DNA of 64,000 nt from the NCBI GenBank assembly GCA_044224315.1, contig JBGAKR010000001.1, positions 434,001-498,000 of the forward strand, written 5' to 3'. This stretch comes from JAGXTF01 sp044224315. GTDB taxonomy: Bacteria; Bacteroidota; Bacteroidia; NS11-12g; UBA955. Shown piece after piece: positions 1 through 7,786 of this stretch; the stretch's first letter is position 1, and every line of letters starts with the position of its first letter. The position numbers were made by a program, and so were the translations under genes. A model generated the notes under the pieces. That model made no database searches. It saw nothing but the letters and a program-made list of their open reading frames with translations, and had not been told where the DNA came from.

Positions 1-539
1 TGGATATATACTGAATCTTTCCAACTTGTAATTGCCCGATAAATAGCCATGTTAGTTGCTGCTACTTCACTTTGGCCACCTCCAAAATGAAATGAGGCAG
101 TATCGATTGTGCCACCGGTTGCAGTATCCCAAACTCCGTTTTTTAATTTAAAAAGAGTAAACAATTTTCCGGCAGGCGCTTTGCGGCCGGCGCCATAAGG
201 AACAAAAGAGGAATAATATAAATCTCCCTTAAATTCAAAAGTATGGGTATTTGAAATCGATACATTAGAAAGCGATAAATCTGGCAATGCGTCCCATTTT
301 ACGCCATTAAATTTATAAAATTTCACGCGCCTGGTATAATCTCCATTAGGCAATTTTACTGAAACACTGTAGATTCTGTAAAGATTTTGATGGGGCACTT
401 CACGCGAGCCATCGGAAAATCCACTATCGGGAGGCTGGATTGCCACTGGCACCATGGATTGATAGCAATCATAATCCGCAAATTGGGCTTTAGCCATTAC
501 GAAAAAAACAAAGCAACCTAAAAATACAAAATACCGCAT
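1..539 (-). CDS. Secreted hypothetical protein, 3' part cut by window edge
   Basis: An open frame runs from an ATG at 539 to the left edge with no stop, so about 179 N-terminal residues are visible and the C-terminus is missing. Residues 1-18 (MRYFVFLGCFVFFVMAKA) form a clear signal peptide ending in an AKA-Q type cleavage site, so the product is exported. The mature part is rich in beta-prone, aromatic and glycine residues and contains a GGGQSE segment; I recognise no family. The start is supported by a perfect TAnnTTTG promoter element three bases upstream. It may be a surface protein with a C-terminal sorting domain beyond the edge, but that part is not visible. Confidence 0.75.
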   Translation of the reverse strand, partial: MRYFVFLGCFVFFVMAKAQFADYDCYQSMVPVAIQPPDSGFSDGSREVPHQNLYRIYSVSVKLPNGDYTRRVKFYKFNGVKWDALPDLSLSNVSISNTHTFEFKGDLYYSSFVPYGAGRKAPAGKLFTLFKLKNGVWDTATGGTIDTASFHFGGGQSEVAATNMAIYRAITSWKDSVYI

Positions 540-542
540 TTC

Positions 543-550
543 CAAACTTA
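543..550 (-). promoter_or_regulatory. -7 promoter element TAAGTTTG
   Basis: Perfect match to the Bacteroidota -7 consensus TAnnTTTG on the minus strand. A TTG lies 22 nt further upstream in the -33 position. The element ends three bases before the ATG at 539, implying a leaderless or nearly leaderless mRNA. Confidence 0.7.
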
Positions 551-664
551 GAAAATTAAATTTAAAATATTACAACCTACACACTCCATTTGACAGAAAT
601 AAGACAATATGCAGAGAGATATAAGCGTGGAAAGATAATAGCTATATTTTTTATTTTAGGGCTC

Positions 665-672
665 TATCTTTG
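665..672 (+). promoter_or_regulatory. -7 promoter element TATCTTTG
   Basis: Perfect TAnnTTTG match five bases before the ATG at 678. The spacing is the same as at many other genes here and supports the upstream ATG as the start. Confidence 0.6.
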
Positions 673-677
673 CTCCC

Positions 678-1007
678 ATGAACCTCCTCCTTCACTATAT
701 CCATATGCCCGATGAGGAAACGCGAAACAGCGGACAGGTGATTTTTAGTAATCCCAACAACCGCAGCCTGGGATGGGTGGAGGCGGAGATGAATAAGGTG
801 CTGATTGGGGGCGATTTTTTTATTCCCAACCGCCTTGGCATTCCCGGACTGGATGGCATTGCCGCCGATAGCGAGGATGACAGCGATTATCACGAACCGG
901 TAGAGTTTGAACTAACCGATGCCGAAGCTACCGATCCGCGCAGCATCGACGAACTGATTGCCGCCATGCATGAATATAAGAAGAAGAATCCTTTGGAGTT
1001 TTGGTAG
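678..1007 (+). CDS. Small acidic protein of unknown function (109 aa)
   Basis: A 109-residue soluble protein with no signal peptide or membrane segment. The C-terminal half is strongly acidic (an SEDDSDYHEP stretch and many D/E), ending in a basic KKK and aromatic tail. I do not recognise the family. The first ATG (678) is chosen because a perfect TATCTTTG element ends five bases before it; an internal ATG at 705 is the alternative. It is divergent from the exported protein at 1-539 and is followed by an independently promoted anchor-L protein, so it is probably monocistronic. A smaller open frame on the opposite strand is a shadow. Confidence 0.6.
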   Translation: MNLLLHYIHMPDEETRNSGQVIFSNPNNRSLGWVEAEMNKVLIGGDFFIPNRLGIPGLDGIAADSEDDSDYHEPVEFELTDAEATDPRSIDELIAAMHEYKKKNPLEFW

Positions 1008-1035
1008 ATTAGGTGTTGTATCCTACAAAATTGGT

Positions 1036-1043
1036 TAACTTTG
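1036..1043 (+). promoter_or_regulatory. -7 promoter element TAACTTTG
   Basis: Perfect TAnnTTTG match, with TTG about 17 nt upstream (around 1016-1018). It ends 13 bases before the ATG at 1057. Confidence 0.65.
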
Positions 1044-1056
1044 AACAACACAATAC

Positions 1057-2115
1057 ATGAAAACACTACAATACTATGCAGGAATAGCCTTTCCCTTTGC
1101 TTTAATGGCCTTTCCTTTAACCGGCTATGGGCAATTGGTGGTGACTGCGTCTAGCAATGCAGCAGCGCTTGCAGACAGCCTTAAAACGGGCAGTGTAAGC
1201 GTAAGCAATGCATCACTTACCGGCAATACTAGTAGTACCGGATTTTTTACAAAGGGACAAACCACCAACCTGCGTATGCAAAACGGTATAATGCTAAGTA
1301 CTGGCAAATGCAATGAGAGTGGTTTTAGCGCCTCGTACGCGGCATCCTCTAATTTGGGCAATAATGGCTATAATTTACTTTCAACCTTGAGTGGCTTAAA
1401 TACATACGATGCAGCAGTGATTGAATTTGACGCAGTGCCTATGTATGATACCCTTAGTTTGAATTACATATTTGCATCAGAAGATTATCCCGAAAATGTA
1501 GGGATGGTTTACTTTGATCCTTTTGGCGTATTTGTGAGTGGCGCCAATCCCAAAGGGGGTAATTATTCGGATCAGAATTTTGCATTAATTCCGAATACCA
1601 ATAAAATTATATCCATAAACACCATAAACGATACAACAAACTGGCAGTATTACACATCCAATGTGACTGGCGCAACCATTGTTTTTGATGGATTTACCAA
1701 GGAAATGCAGGTAAAAATTCCTGTAAAACCCGGAAGTACTTACCGTTTAAAAATAGGGGTTGCCGATGGTGGTGATTATATTTATGATACCGAAGTTTTT
1801 CTAAAAAATCACAGCCTTATGAGCTATGGCCCATCCGCATTGGTAAGCATAATTGAAAATAAAAATACACTGCAAATTATTGGTAATCCGCTGCAGGAAA
1901 AATCTTATTTACAATTTTTTTCAAATTCAAATGAAATTGGCAGAATTTGCATTTTTGATACAAAAGGTTCTGCAATTTATCAGTTTGAAACGCCATTACA
2001 GGCGGGCAAAATGCAACAAATTCCGTTAAATCCTTTAGGAATTAAACCAGGAATATATACACTGCAATTGTGCACCAAAGCAGGCAATAATCAGGTGCGT
2101 TTTTTGGTGCCCTGA
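1057..2115 (+). CDS. Choice-of-anchor L domain protein with T9SS type A-like tail
   Basis: A 352-residue exported protein. Residues 1-25 are a signal peptide. Residues about 75-250 match the choice-of-anchor L domain: the hallmark order is a D-AVIEFD beta strand, then a YIFASEDYPE segment and an FGVFVSG segment, typical of bacterial surface proteins. Residues about 275-352 resemble a type A T9SS C-terminal domain, with a short NPL motif, a sheet-forming core, a PGIYTLQL strand and a basic terminal strand; the usual 'YPNP' opening is degenerate (IGNP). It is therefore probably exported by T9SS and anchored or released at the surface. The ligand is unknown. Confidence 0.85.
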   Translation: MKTLQYYAGIAFPFALMAFPLTGYGQLVVTASSNAAALADSLKTGSVSVSNASLTGNTSSTGFFTKGQTTNLRMQNGIMLSTGKCNESGFSASYAASSNLGNNGYNLLSTLSGLNTYDAAVIEFDAVPMYDTLSLNYIFASEDYPENVGMVYFDPFGVFVSGANPKGGNYSDQNFALIPNTNKIISINTINDTTNWQYYTSNVTGATIVFDGFTKEMQVKIPVKPGSTYRLKIGVADGGDYIYDTEVFLKNHSLMSYGPSALVSIIENKNTLQIIGNPLQEKSYLQFFSNSNEIGRICIFDTKGSAIYQFETPLQAGKMQQIPLNPLGIKPGIYTLQLCTKAGNNQVRFLVP

Positions 2116-2193
2116 AATAAAATCCGGCTATTTGCACTTGGTGCCATGCACTAAGTTCCGACCATTAATAAAGTGGCGGATTGCACTTTGCAC

Positions 2194-3483
2194 TTAAACG
2201 TCTCCTTTTGCAATTTTATCCTTCATTTTTTGGATGAGTTTTGGAAATCCATCCTTATTAATCTGGGTACCGCAAGCGTTATAGGCTTTCATGCTCAGGT
2301 CGGTAATTTTCCATTTGCAATCTTTTTCATCCGCAATTACAAAGCTTCCGGTAGCTGTCCATACGCCTTTGCTTTGGCTAAACGTAGCTTTCATTTCTAC
2401 ATATTTTACCTCGCCTTTGCAATTGGTAATTTCTACATTCAATACCAGCAGATTGTCGCCACTGTTTTTGGCAGCCTGGGTAAATACAAATTTGGCAGCG
2501 TATAAACCACTGTTGCGCGTAACTTCAACTACGGCAGATTCAATTTTCATGTGATTATCACAGCCGTCCTGGTTCAGATCCCAAATTTCGTCGGTGGTGC
2601 CGGATGGTCCTGCGGATTTATACTCACCTTCCAATGCAAACGTTTCTTTGCAACTGTTTTGAATATCCATGCTAAACGATAGAATTCGGTAGCTGCTACT
2701 TGCGTCAACGCCATGGGCTTCATCAAACGTATAGCGCCCTATACCTTTATTATAAACCGGCTTTGCGGTAACCGTAAATGTTTTGCCTTTGTCGGTTTCT
2801 AATTCCACATAGGCGGTTGCAGTGGCGCTGCCCCACATCAGCATTTCTTCCAGAGGAGTAGGTTCAGATTTTTTGGTATTATTAATGGCCAGTACAATTG
2901 CAAAAACCGGTTTTTTGGTTATGGCATCCACACTGTCGCCGGCGCTGATGGTAAAATCGTCAAGTTTTACAAAATTATCGCCTTTGCCTGCAGCTTTGCT
3001 AAACACCATGCACTGACCATATTTTGGAGGGCGTTTCATGCCATTGAGAAGTATTGCAAAATTGGTAAATGGGGCTGCCAGCTTCGCAGATTGGCCGTAC
3101 ACAAATTTATCGCCACAGGTATTGCTTATTTTGAGGGTAAAAGAATCCAGGGCCCATGTGCAGCCTTTATTATCGGGTAGGGTGAGGGTGGCATCATAAT
3201 CGCCCGAAGTTGCGTTTAAACTGGCGGTTCCGGTGAGTGCTTTTGTATTGCCTTTGCAATCTGAAACCACCATTTCAACCTCCACTGTTTTTACCTCACT
3301 GGCCTCGCCAATGCTGGTATTCAGCACTACTTTTTGGCCATTGAAAAGGCAAACACCCCTGTCTACCACTAAATCGCAGGCTATGTTTAAATCTTTGGGG
3401 TTTGGGGTTTTCTTACATTTTTGGGCAAGCAAATTGCCGCATAAAATAAACGCAGGAATTGCGAGTAATAGAGCTTTCTTCAT
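2194..3483 (-). CDS. Secreted repeat-domain protein, unknown function (429 aa)
   Basis: An exported protein; the start is set at 3483 so that the sequence begins with the signal peptide MKKALLLAIPAFILCGNLLA. The mature part contains at least two, probably three, copies of a domain of roughly 110-130 residues. Each copy has a beta-rich core, a DCKG or NCKG motif, a segment like 'W-A-T' and then KGC-W or KDC-W followed by N-CG. The paired cysteines suggest a disulfide per repeat. No type A or B T9SS sorting domain is visible at the C-terminus, so it may be periplasmic or released by another route. I do not recognise a named family. Confidence 0.7.
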   Translation of the reverse strand: MKKALLLAIPAFILCGNLLAQKCKKTPNPKDLNIACDLVVDRGVCLFNGQKVVLNTSIGEASEVKTVEVEMVVSDCKGNTKALTGTASLNATSGDYDATLTLPDNKGCTWALDSFTLKISNTCGDKFVYGQSAKLAAPFTNFAILLNGMKRPPKYGQCMVFSKAAGKGDNFVKLDDFTISAGDSVDAITKKPVFAIVLAINNTKKSEPTPLEEMLMWGSATATAYVELETDKGKTFTVTAKPVYNKGIGRYTFDEAHGVDASSSYRILSFSMDIQNSCKETFALEGEYKSAGPSGTTDEIWDLNQDGCDNHMKIESAVVEVTRNSGLYAAKFVFTQAAKNSGDNLLVLNVEITNCKGEVKYVEMKATFSQSKGVWTATGSFVIADEKDCKWKITDLSMKAYNACGTQINKDGFPKLIQKMKDKIAKGDV

Positions 3484-3504
3484 ATCTCGTGTTTTTATAC
3501 AATT

Positions 3505-3512
3505 CAAAATTA
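3505..3512 (-). promoter_or_regulatory. -7 promoter element TAATTTTG
   Basis: Perfect TAnnTTTG match on the minus strand, 21 bases upstream of the ATG at 3483. It supports 3483 over the upstream alternative at 3507, which would overlap the promoter. Confidence 0.6.
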
Positions 3513-3662
3513 CCAGTGACGTATGCCACCCGGATTTTTATTCTGTGAAACGTATAAATCGGTTTGTAAAATGCAATCCCATTCGCCTGCCATTTATGGT
3601 GGTTCACCCCCATATTTTTACCTTTTGGCAGATATTACCCATTCAAGGGCAAGGAGTTATAA

Positions 3663-3670
3663 TAGTTTTG
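3663..3670 (+). promoter_or_regulatory. -7 promoter element TAGTTTTG
   Basis: Perfect TAnnTTTG match that ends seven bases before the ATG at 3678, leaving essentially no 5' leader. Confidence 0.65.
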
Positions 3671-3677
3671 AACCATC

Positions 3678-4610
3678 ATGCAAACCATACTCGGATCAAA
3701 CGGTGCCATTGGGCAAGCCCTGGCAAAAGAGCTGTTGAAGTATACTTCAGAAATAAAACTCGTAAGTAGAAAACCCAAAAAAGTAAATGATTCTGACCAG
3801 CTTTTTGCGGCTGATTTAACCCAGCGCGAACAGGTTTTTAAAGCCATGGAAGGCAGTGAAATTGTGTATTTATGTGTGGGACTAAAATACGATTTAAAAG
3901 TATGGCAGGCAGAGTGGCCCAAACTGATGCGCAATGTGCTGGATGCATGCAATCAATACAATTGCAAACTGGTATTTGTAGACAATGTATATGCCATTGA
4001 TGCAGCCCATATTCATCGAATTACAGAAGAATCGCCCATGAATCCGGTGAGTAAAAAAGGGGCAGTGCGCAAACAAATAAATGAAATGATTCTGGATGAT
4101 ATTAAAGCCGGAAAAGTGCAGGCCATTATTGCCCGCTGCGCCGATTATTATGGCCCTTATCCCGATTTAAGTTTGGTAATGATTGCCACATATAAAAATT
4201 TAATTAAAAACAAAAAATCACAGTGGATGGGTTACCCAAAAGTTCCCCATACTTACACCTATACCGAAGACGCAGGCAAAGCCATGGCACTGCTTGGAAA
4301 TACAGCGGATGCATTTAATCAGATCTGGAATTTACCTACCGAAAAACGCGGATTTACAGGCGAACAATGGGTGAATTTAGTATCCAAAGAAATGGGAAAA
4401 AGCAATAAATATTCAAACATTGGTCCGGGTATGATAAAACTGCTGGGCGTGTTTATTCCAATCCTAAAAGAAATAAGCGAAATGGGGTATCAATTTGCAA
4501 CACCGTATGCTTTGGATAGCAGCAAATTTGAAAAGCGTTTTGGAATTAAAGCAACCCCGTATGAGGAAGGGATGAGGGAAACTCTTATTAAGTTGGGAGT
4601 TAGGAGTTAG
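3678..4610 (+). CDS. NAD(P)-dependent epimerase/dehydratase-like protein
   Basis: A 310-residue member of the extended short-chain dehydrogenase (NAD-dependent epimerase/dehydratase) superfamily. The N-terminus has the Rossmann glycine motif GSNGAIGQ (residues about 6-13), a basic residue after beta-2 (VSRKPKK) suggesting NADP preference, and the following 'AADLTQ' strand. The canonical YxxxK pair is not obvious: the position after beta-5 reads DNVYAID and then a lysine-rich segment, so catalysis may differ from classic sugar epimerases. The substrate cannot be told from sequence or neighbours. The last codons form part of a short tandem repeat (GGAGTTA) that continues past the stop codon. 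Confidence 0.8.
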   Translation: MQTILGSNGAIGQALAKELLKYTSEIKLVSRKPKKVNDSDQLFAADLTQREQVFKAMEGSEIVYLCVGLKYDLKVWQAEWPKLMRNVLDACNQYNCKLVFVDNVYAIDAAHIHRITEESPMNPVSKKGAVRKQINEMILDDIKAGKVQAIIARCADYYGPYPDLSLVMIATYKNLIKNKKSQWMGYPKVPHTYTYTEDAGKAMALLGNTADAFNQIWNLPTEKRGFTGEQWVNLVSKEMGKSNKYSNIGPGMIKLLGVFIPILKEISEMGYQFATPYALDSSKFEKRFGIKATPYEEGMRETLIKLGVRS

Positions 4611-4615
4611 GAGTG
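4595..4615 (+). repeat. Tandem GGAGTTA repeat across the epimerase stop codon
   Basis: Two perfect 7-bp units (4596-4602, 4603-4609) and a third imperfect one run over the TAG at 4608-4610. The repeat therefore encodes the last residues of the protein and marks the left edge of the repeat-rich spacer up to 4902. Confidence 0.7.
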
Positions 4616-4639
4616 AAGAGTTTAGTTGACAGTGTGCAG

Positions 4640-4844
4640 TTGACAGTAATAACAGCCTAAAGCCACATAGAAAACATAGTTAACAGCCAAGTAGTGCACA
4701 TAGTTTGCTTTAAATATGTGAAATAATTTTCCCAATTGGGAATCATTCACAATTAAAAAGTGCATTCTTGAGTATCCTTTGTTGTTTAGTATTTAATACT
4801 AATTTGCACTAAGTAGGTAAAGGAAATTGACAGCAAAAACAGCC
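4640..4844. repeat. Imperfect 18-bp direct repeat flanking a palindrome-bearing spacer
   Basis: TTGACAGTAATAACAGCC at 4640-4657 recurs as TTGACAGCAAAAACAGCC at 4827-4844 (16 of 18 identical). A further TTGACAG lies just upstream of the first copy. The 169 bp between them hold a perfect 14-bp palindrome TTCCCAATTGGGAA (4729-4742), itself inside longer imperfect arms GTGAA/TTCAC, and a 13-bp palindrome AGTATTTAATACT (4788-4800). No gene is visible. The arrangement could be a decayed insertion. Confidence 0.5.
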
Positions 4845-4857
4845 AACAAAGCTTTCC

Positions 4858-4902
4858 CGATATCTGAGATCCGATATCTGTTATCCGATATCCGATATTC
4901 GT
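4858..4902. repeat. Short tandem ATCCGATATC-type repeat next to a stop codon
   Basis: Four imperfect copies of a 9-12 bp unit around GATATC / ATCCGATAT fill this stretch. It begins immediately after the stop codon of the minus-strand gene at 4903-5856, mirroring the repeat at the other end of the spacer. Confidence 0.65.
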
Positions 4903-5856
4903 TTAATTCGCTTTGGTGATGGTAACGTGTACCCTGTAATAGGTATCGGTTGAGAATCCGCTGGTTTGCAACAATTTATAGTATACTTCCTGGTTGGCAT
5001 TGGTTCCAAACTTTACATCAATGCCATTGCCATAAGTAAAGTCGTAATGTGTTACCAGATTTTGAATGGCTGCATCTAAGGTCCATTGGCGGTATACCAA
5101 AAATTCGCGGTGTACAGAACGCATATTGGTATTTGAATTTATATCGTGTGCAGTTACAACTACATCAAAATGCCAGGTGGTATGCGATGGCATGGTAATG
5201 ATATAGGCCGAATCTCCATTGCCTACGCCATTGGTAAATGATCCATTGAAAACGTATTCTGTAATTCCATTGAGTGTTTTTGCGTAACCATTATTGTCTG
5301 CAAAACTGTCGATTTTTGCTTCAGACAATTTGTATTTAGATAAATCAACCATGGTAGGTGTACTTAATTTATTTAAATAAATCATGTCTCCCGATTGCAT
5401 TAAATCTTGCTTTTCATTTAATGAATCGCGGTCGTTATCATCATTTGCATGGCCTGCTGATTTGGCGTGCAAGGCATAAGGCACTGAAAGTAATTGTGTA
5501 TTACTGAGACTTACAAAGCTGGTTCCACCGGTAGGATCGGCCGCTACATCCAGAAAATATGGACCTGCAGCCCAATTGATATCGGCAAATACACCTGAAA
5601 CAACGGTTCCTTTGCCAATTATCAGATTTACCATACCCTGTGCACTTGTGCTCACAGCATGGGTTTCGGCATATACAAGGGTGCCACTTGAGGAGGTTTG
5701 ATAGATGCGAAAACGCACACCAACAGTTTGACTGGCAACGGGAACACCAGAAGAATTGCGGATTACAGCCTGGTAGTTCATGCCTTCAGGTGATTGAGCA
5801 GCTAAACTGCCAACAAAAACAAAGAAGGCAAGGAAGTTAAGGATTACGGTTTTCAT
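4903..5856 (-). CDS. Secreted protein with a tail-fibre-like N-terminal domain (317 aa)
   Basis: Residues 1-20 are a signal peptide (ending SLAAQ). Residues about 22-135 form a domain common in secreted Bacteroidota proteins: it opens with PEGMNYQAVIRNSSG and closes with TQLLSVPYALHAKSA. The same domain opens the 22055-24139 protein. A short charged linker follows, and residues about 205-317 form a beta-rich C-terminal domain of unknown function. Neither an S74 chaperone domain nor a T9SS sorting domain is present. The start is supported by a -7 element 42 bases upstream. Probably a surface or matrix protein; its ligand is unknown. Confidence 0.75.
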   Translation of the reverse strand: MKTVILNFLAFFVFVGSLAAQSPEGMNYQAVIRNSSGVPVASQTVGVRFRIYQTSSSGTLVYAETHAVSTSAQGMVNLIIGKGTVVSGVFADINWAAGPYFLDVAADPTGGTSFVSLSNTQLLSVPYALHAKSAGHANDDNDRDSLNEKQDLMQSGDMIYLNKLSTPTMVDLSKYKLSEAKIDSFADNNGYAKTLNGITEYVFNGSFTNGVGNGDSAYIITMPSHTTWHFDVVVTAHDINSNTNMRSVHREFLVYRQWTLDAAIQNLVTHYDFTYGNGIDVKFGTNANQEVYYKLLQTSGFSTDTYYRVHVTITKAN

Positions 5857-6208
5857 TTTTTAGTAGATTTTTTGTATTATTTAAATACAAGGATAATTCA
5901 AAAATAACAAAATAACAACATTTCAGTACCTGCTAAATTTAAACCCCTATGAGTAGAAACTCATTTAATACGGCAAACCTTCACTCAGCATAGTATACTT
6001 TTCTTTAGAAAACAAGTGTTAATTGCGCTATAAAAAGTAAAAATATATTGATCATATGACATGATTTCCAAGTCCAAAATTCCATTGCAGCAAAATAAAT
6101 TCAGCATAGTTAGAAAAATAAATAACGATTACCTAAACAGGAATAAATATTCTAATAATTGTACTATTAAAGTACTGAAATAGATAACTGCAGATCCATT
6201 TTTAGTTA
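5857..6208. other. AT-rich intergenic spacer, no gene seen
   Basis: This 352-bp stretch holds the promoter of the 4903-5856 gene at its left end and the 3' flank of the SulP gene at its right end. Two small hairpins can be drawn: ATGAGT-agaa-ACTCAT (5949-5964) and a GTACT/AGTAC pair near 6160-6180. No open frame with coding character or RNA gene was recognised. Confidence 0.5.
5899..5906 (-). promoter_or_regulatory. -7 promoter element TATTTTTG
   Basis: Perfect TAnnTTTG match 42 bases upstream of the ATG at 5856. Like the other long surface-protein genes here, this one has a real 5' leader. Confidence 0.5.
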
Positions 6209-7765
6209 CTAATGAAAATTTGTCAAGCTCACTTCAGCCACATCCTGCATGGTAAAATCAATATGCTTTTCGTGGGCCCGGTGTTTAAATTCCTGGAAAA
6301 TTTCCAATATATCATGGTCTACATACACGCTTTTTGTACCTACAATTTCAACAGTACTGTATGCCGGTATTTCGTATAACATATCCCTGAAGCGTTTTTT
6401 ATTTAAAAATGTAACGTTCAATGCCAGTTCTATGCGGTAATGCGCGTGGTGGCCCTTGCTTGTTTTTTCTACCGAATAACCCGCCTTGTAAGTATATTTA
6501 ATTAGAAAATAAATGGCGTATGCTGTGCCAATAACAACCCCAATAAGCAGGTCGGTAACCATTATGGCAGAAACAGTTACAATAAAGGGTAAAAATTGTT
6601 CTCTTCCCTGTTTGTAAACTGCCTTAAATAATGCAGGTTTTGCCAGGTTATATCCAGTGCGCAATAAAATAACGGCCAGCACTGCATACGGAATTAAACG
6701 AATGAGAGATACGGCAAATAAAACGGTAAGAAGCAACCATATACCATGGGTAAAAGACGACCATTTGCTGCGTGCACCCGCCATGGTATTGGCCGAACTT
6801 CGCACAATTACGGCAGTAATGGGAATACCACCCAGCAGGCCACTCAGAAAATTACCACTTCCCTGCGCAATCAACTCACGGTTTGGGGGAGTGATGCGTT
6901 TTTGGGGATCGAGTTTATCTACTGCTTCGGCGCTAAGTAAAGATTCTAAGGTAGCCACAAAGGCAATTACAACGGCAAATTTCCAAACTCCGGCCATTCC
7001 AAATGCTTTTGCAAAATCGGGTAATTTAATTTCAGCCAGAATATTATCGGGCAATTGCACAAAATGACCCGGTTCTAATGCAAGAAATGGTGCTATTTTC
7101 GGCAATAATTGCGCCATGCCCACACCTGCCAATACAAGCACAAAACTGGAGGGCAGGAAACTAATTTTCTTTGCGATATATTTATCCCATAAAAATATAA
7201 ATACTATGGCAAATATTGAAATTAAAATGGCCCCTTCATTAATATTAGGGAAGAAGCCTTCGGCGTGGTCAAAGCCCGTGTGTAGCGTAAAAACATTCAC
7301 AAATTCATCGGTATAAAAATCAGGCTTTTCATAGCCCAGCAACAACGGAATTTGTTTGGTTATTAAAATAATTCCAATTGCCGCCAACATGCCTTTAATT
7401 ACAGCAGAAGGAATAAAATGGGTAAATCCCCCCAGTTTTAATACCCCCAAAATAATTTGAATAATTCCCGCTGCTGCAACCGAAACAAAAAACACATCCA
7501 GTGTACCTAAATCTGTAATTGCGGTGGTACAAATAGCAGTTAAACCTGCAGCCGGACCACTTACACTCAATTGTGAACCACTAATCAGTGAAACCACAAT
7601 ACCGCCAATGATACCGGCAATAATACCACTCACCAAAGGCGCGCCCGAAGCCAGTGCCACACCCAAACAAAGGGGTAATGCTACAAAAAAAACAGTAATG
7701 GAAGCCTTCAAATCATGTTTTAAATATGATTTGAAAAAATATTTTTGCTTCTTATTTATTTCCAT
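6209..7765 (-). CDS. SulP family inorganic anion transporter
   Basis: A 518-residue inner-membrane protein of the SulP/SLC26 family, which moves sulfate, bicarbonate or related anions. The N-terminal part begins with the family's DLKASITVFFVALPLCLGVA segment (residues about 16-35). About ten to twelve hydrophobic segments follow up to residue 420, including a GPAAGL motif in TM3. Residues about 430-518 form a short cytoplasmic STAS domain. The start lies 21 bp after the stop of the DEAD-box helicase gene, so the two may be co-transcribed although their functions are unrelated. No carbonic anhydrase or sulfate-assimilation gene is adjacent, so the anion cannot be inferred. Confidence 0.9.
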   Translation of the reverse strand: MEINKKQKYFFKSYLKHDLKASITVFFVALPLCLGVALASGAPLVSGIIAGIIGGIVVSLISGSQLSVSGPAAGLTAICTTAITDLGTLDVFFVSVAAAGIIQIILGVLKLGGFTHFIPSAVIKGMLAAIGIILITKQIPLLLGYEKPDFYTDEFVNVFTLHTGFDHAEGFFPNINEGAILISIFAIVFIFLWDKYIAKKISFLPSSFVLVLAGVGMAQLLPKIAPFLALEPGHFVQLPDNILAEIKLPDFAKAFGMAGVWKFAVVIAFVATLESLLSAEAVDKLDPQKRITPPNRELIAQGSGNFLSGLLGGIPITAVIVRSSANTMAGARSKWSSFTHGIWLLLTVLFAVSLIRLIPYAVLAVILLRTGYNLAKPALFKAVYKQGREQFLPFIVTVSAIMVTDLLIGVVIGTAYAIYFLIKYTYKAGYSVEKTSKGHHAHYRIELALNVTFLNKKRFRDMLYEIPAYSTVEIVGTKSVYVDHDILEIFQEFKHRAHEKHIDFTMQDVAEVSLTNFH

Positions 7766-7786
7766 TTTAAATGCGCAGAAATCGAA

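Noticed and set aside
651..893. 80-residue open frame antisense to the 678-1007 gene
   Set aside because: The plus-strand frame has a perfect promoter five bases upstream; the minus-strand frame has none.
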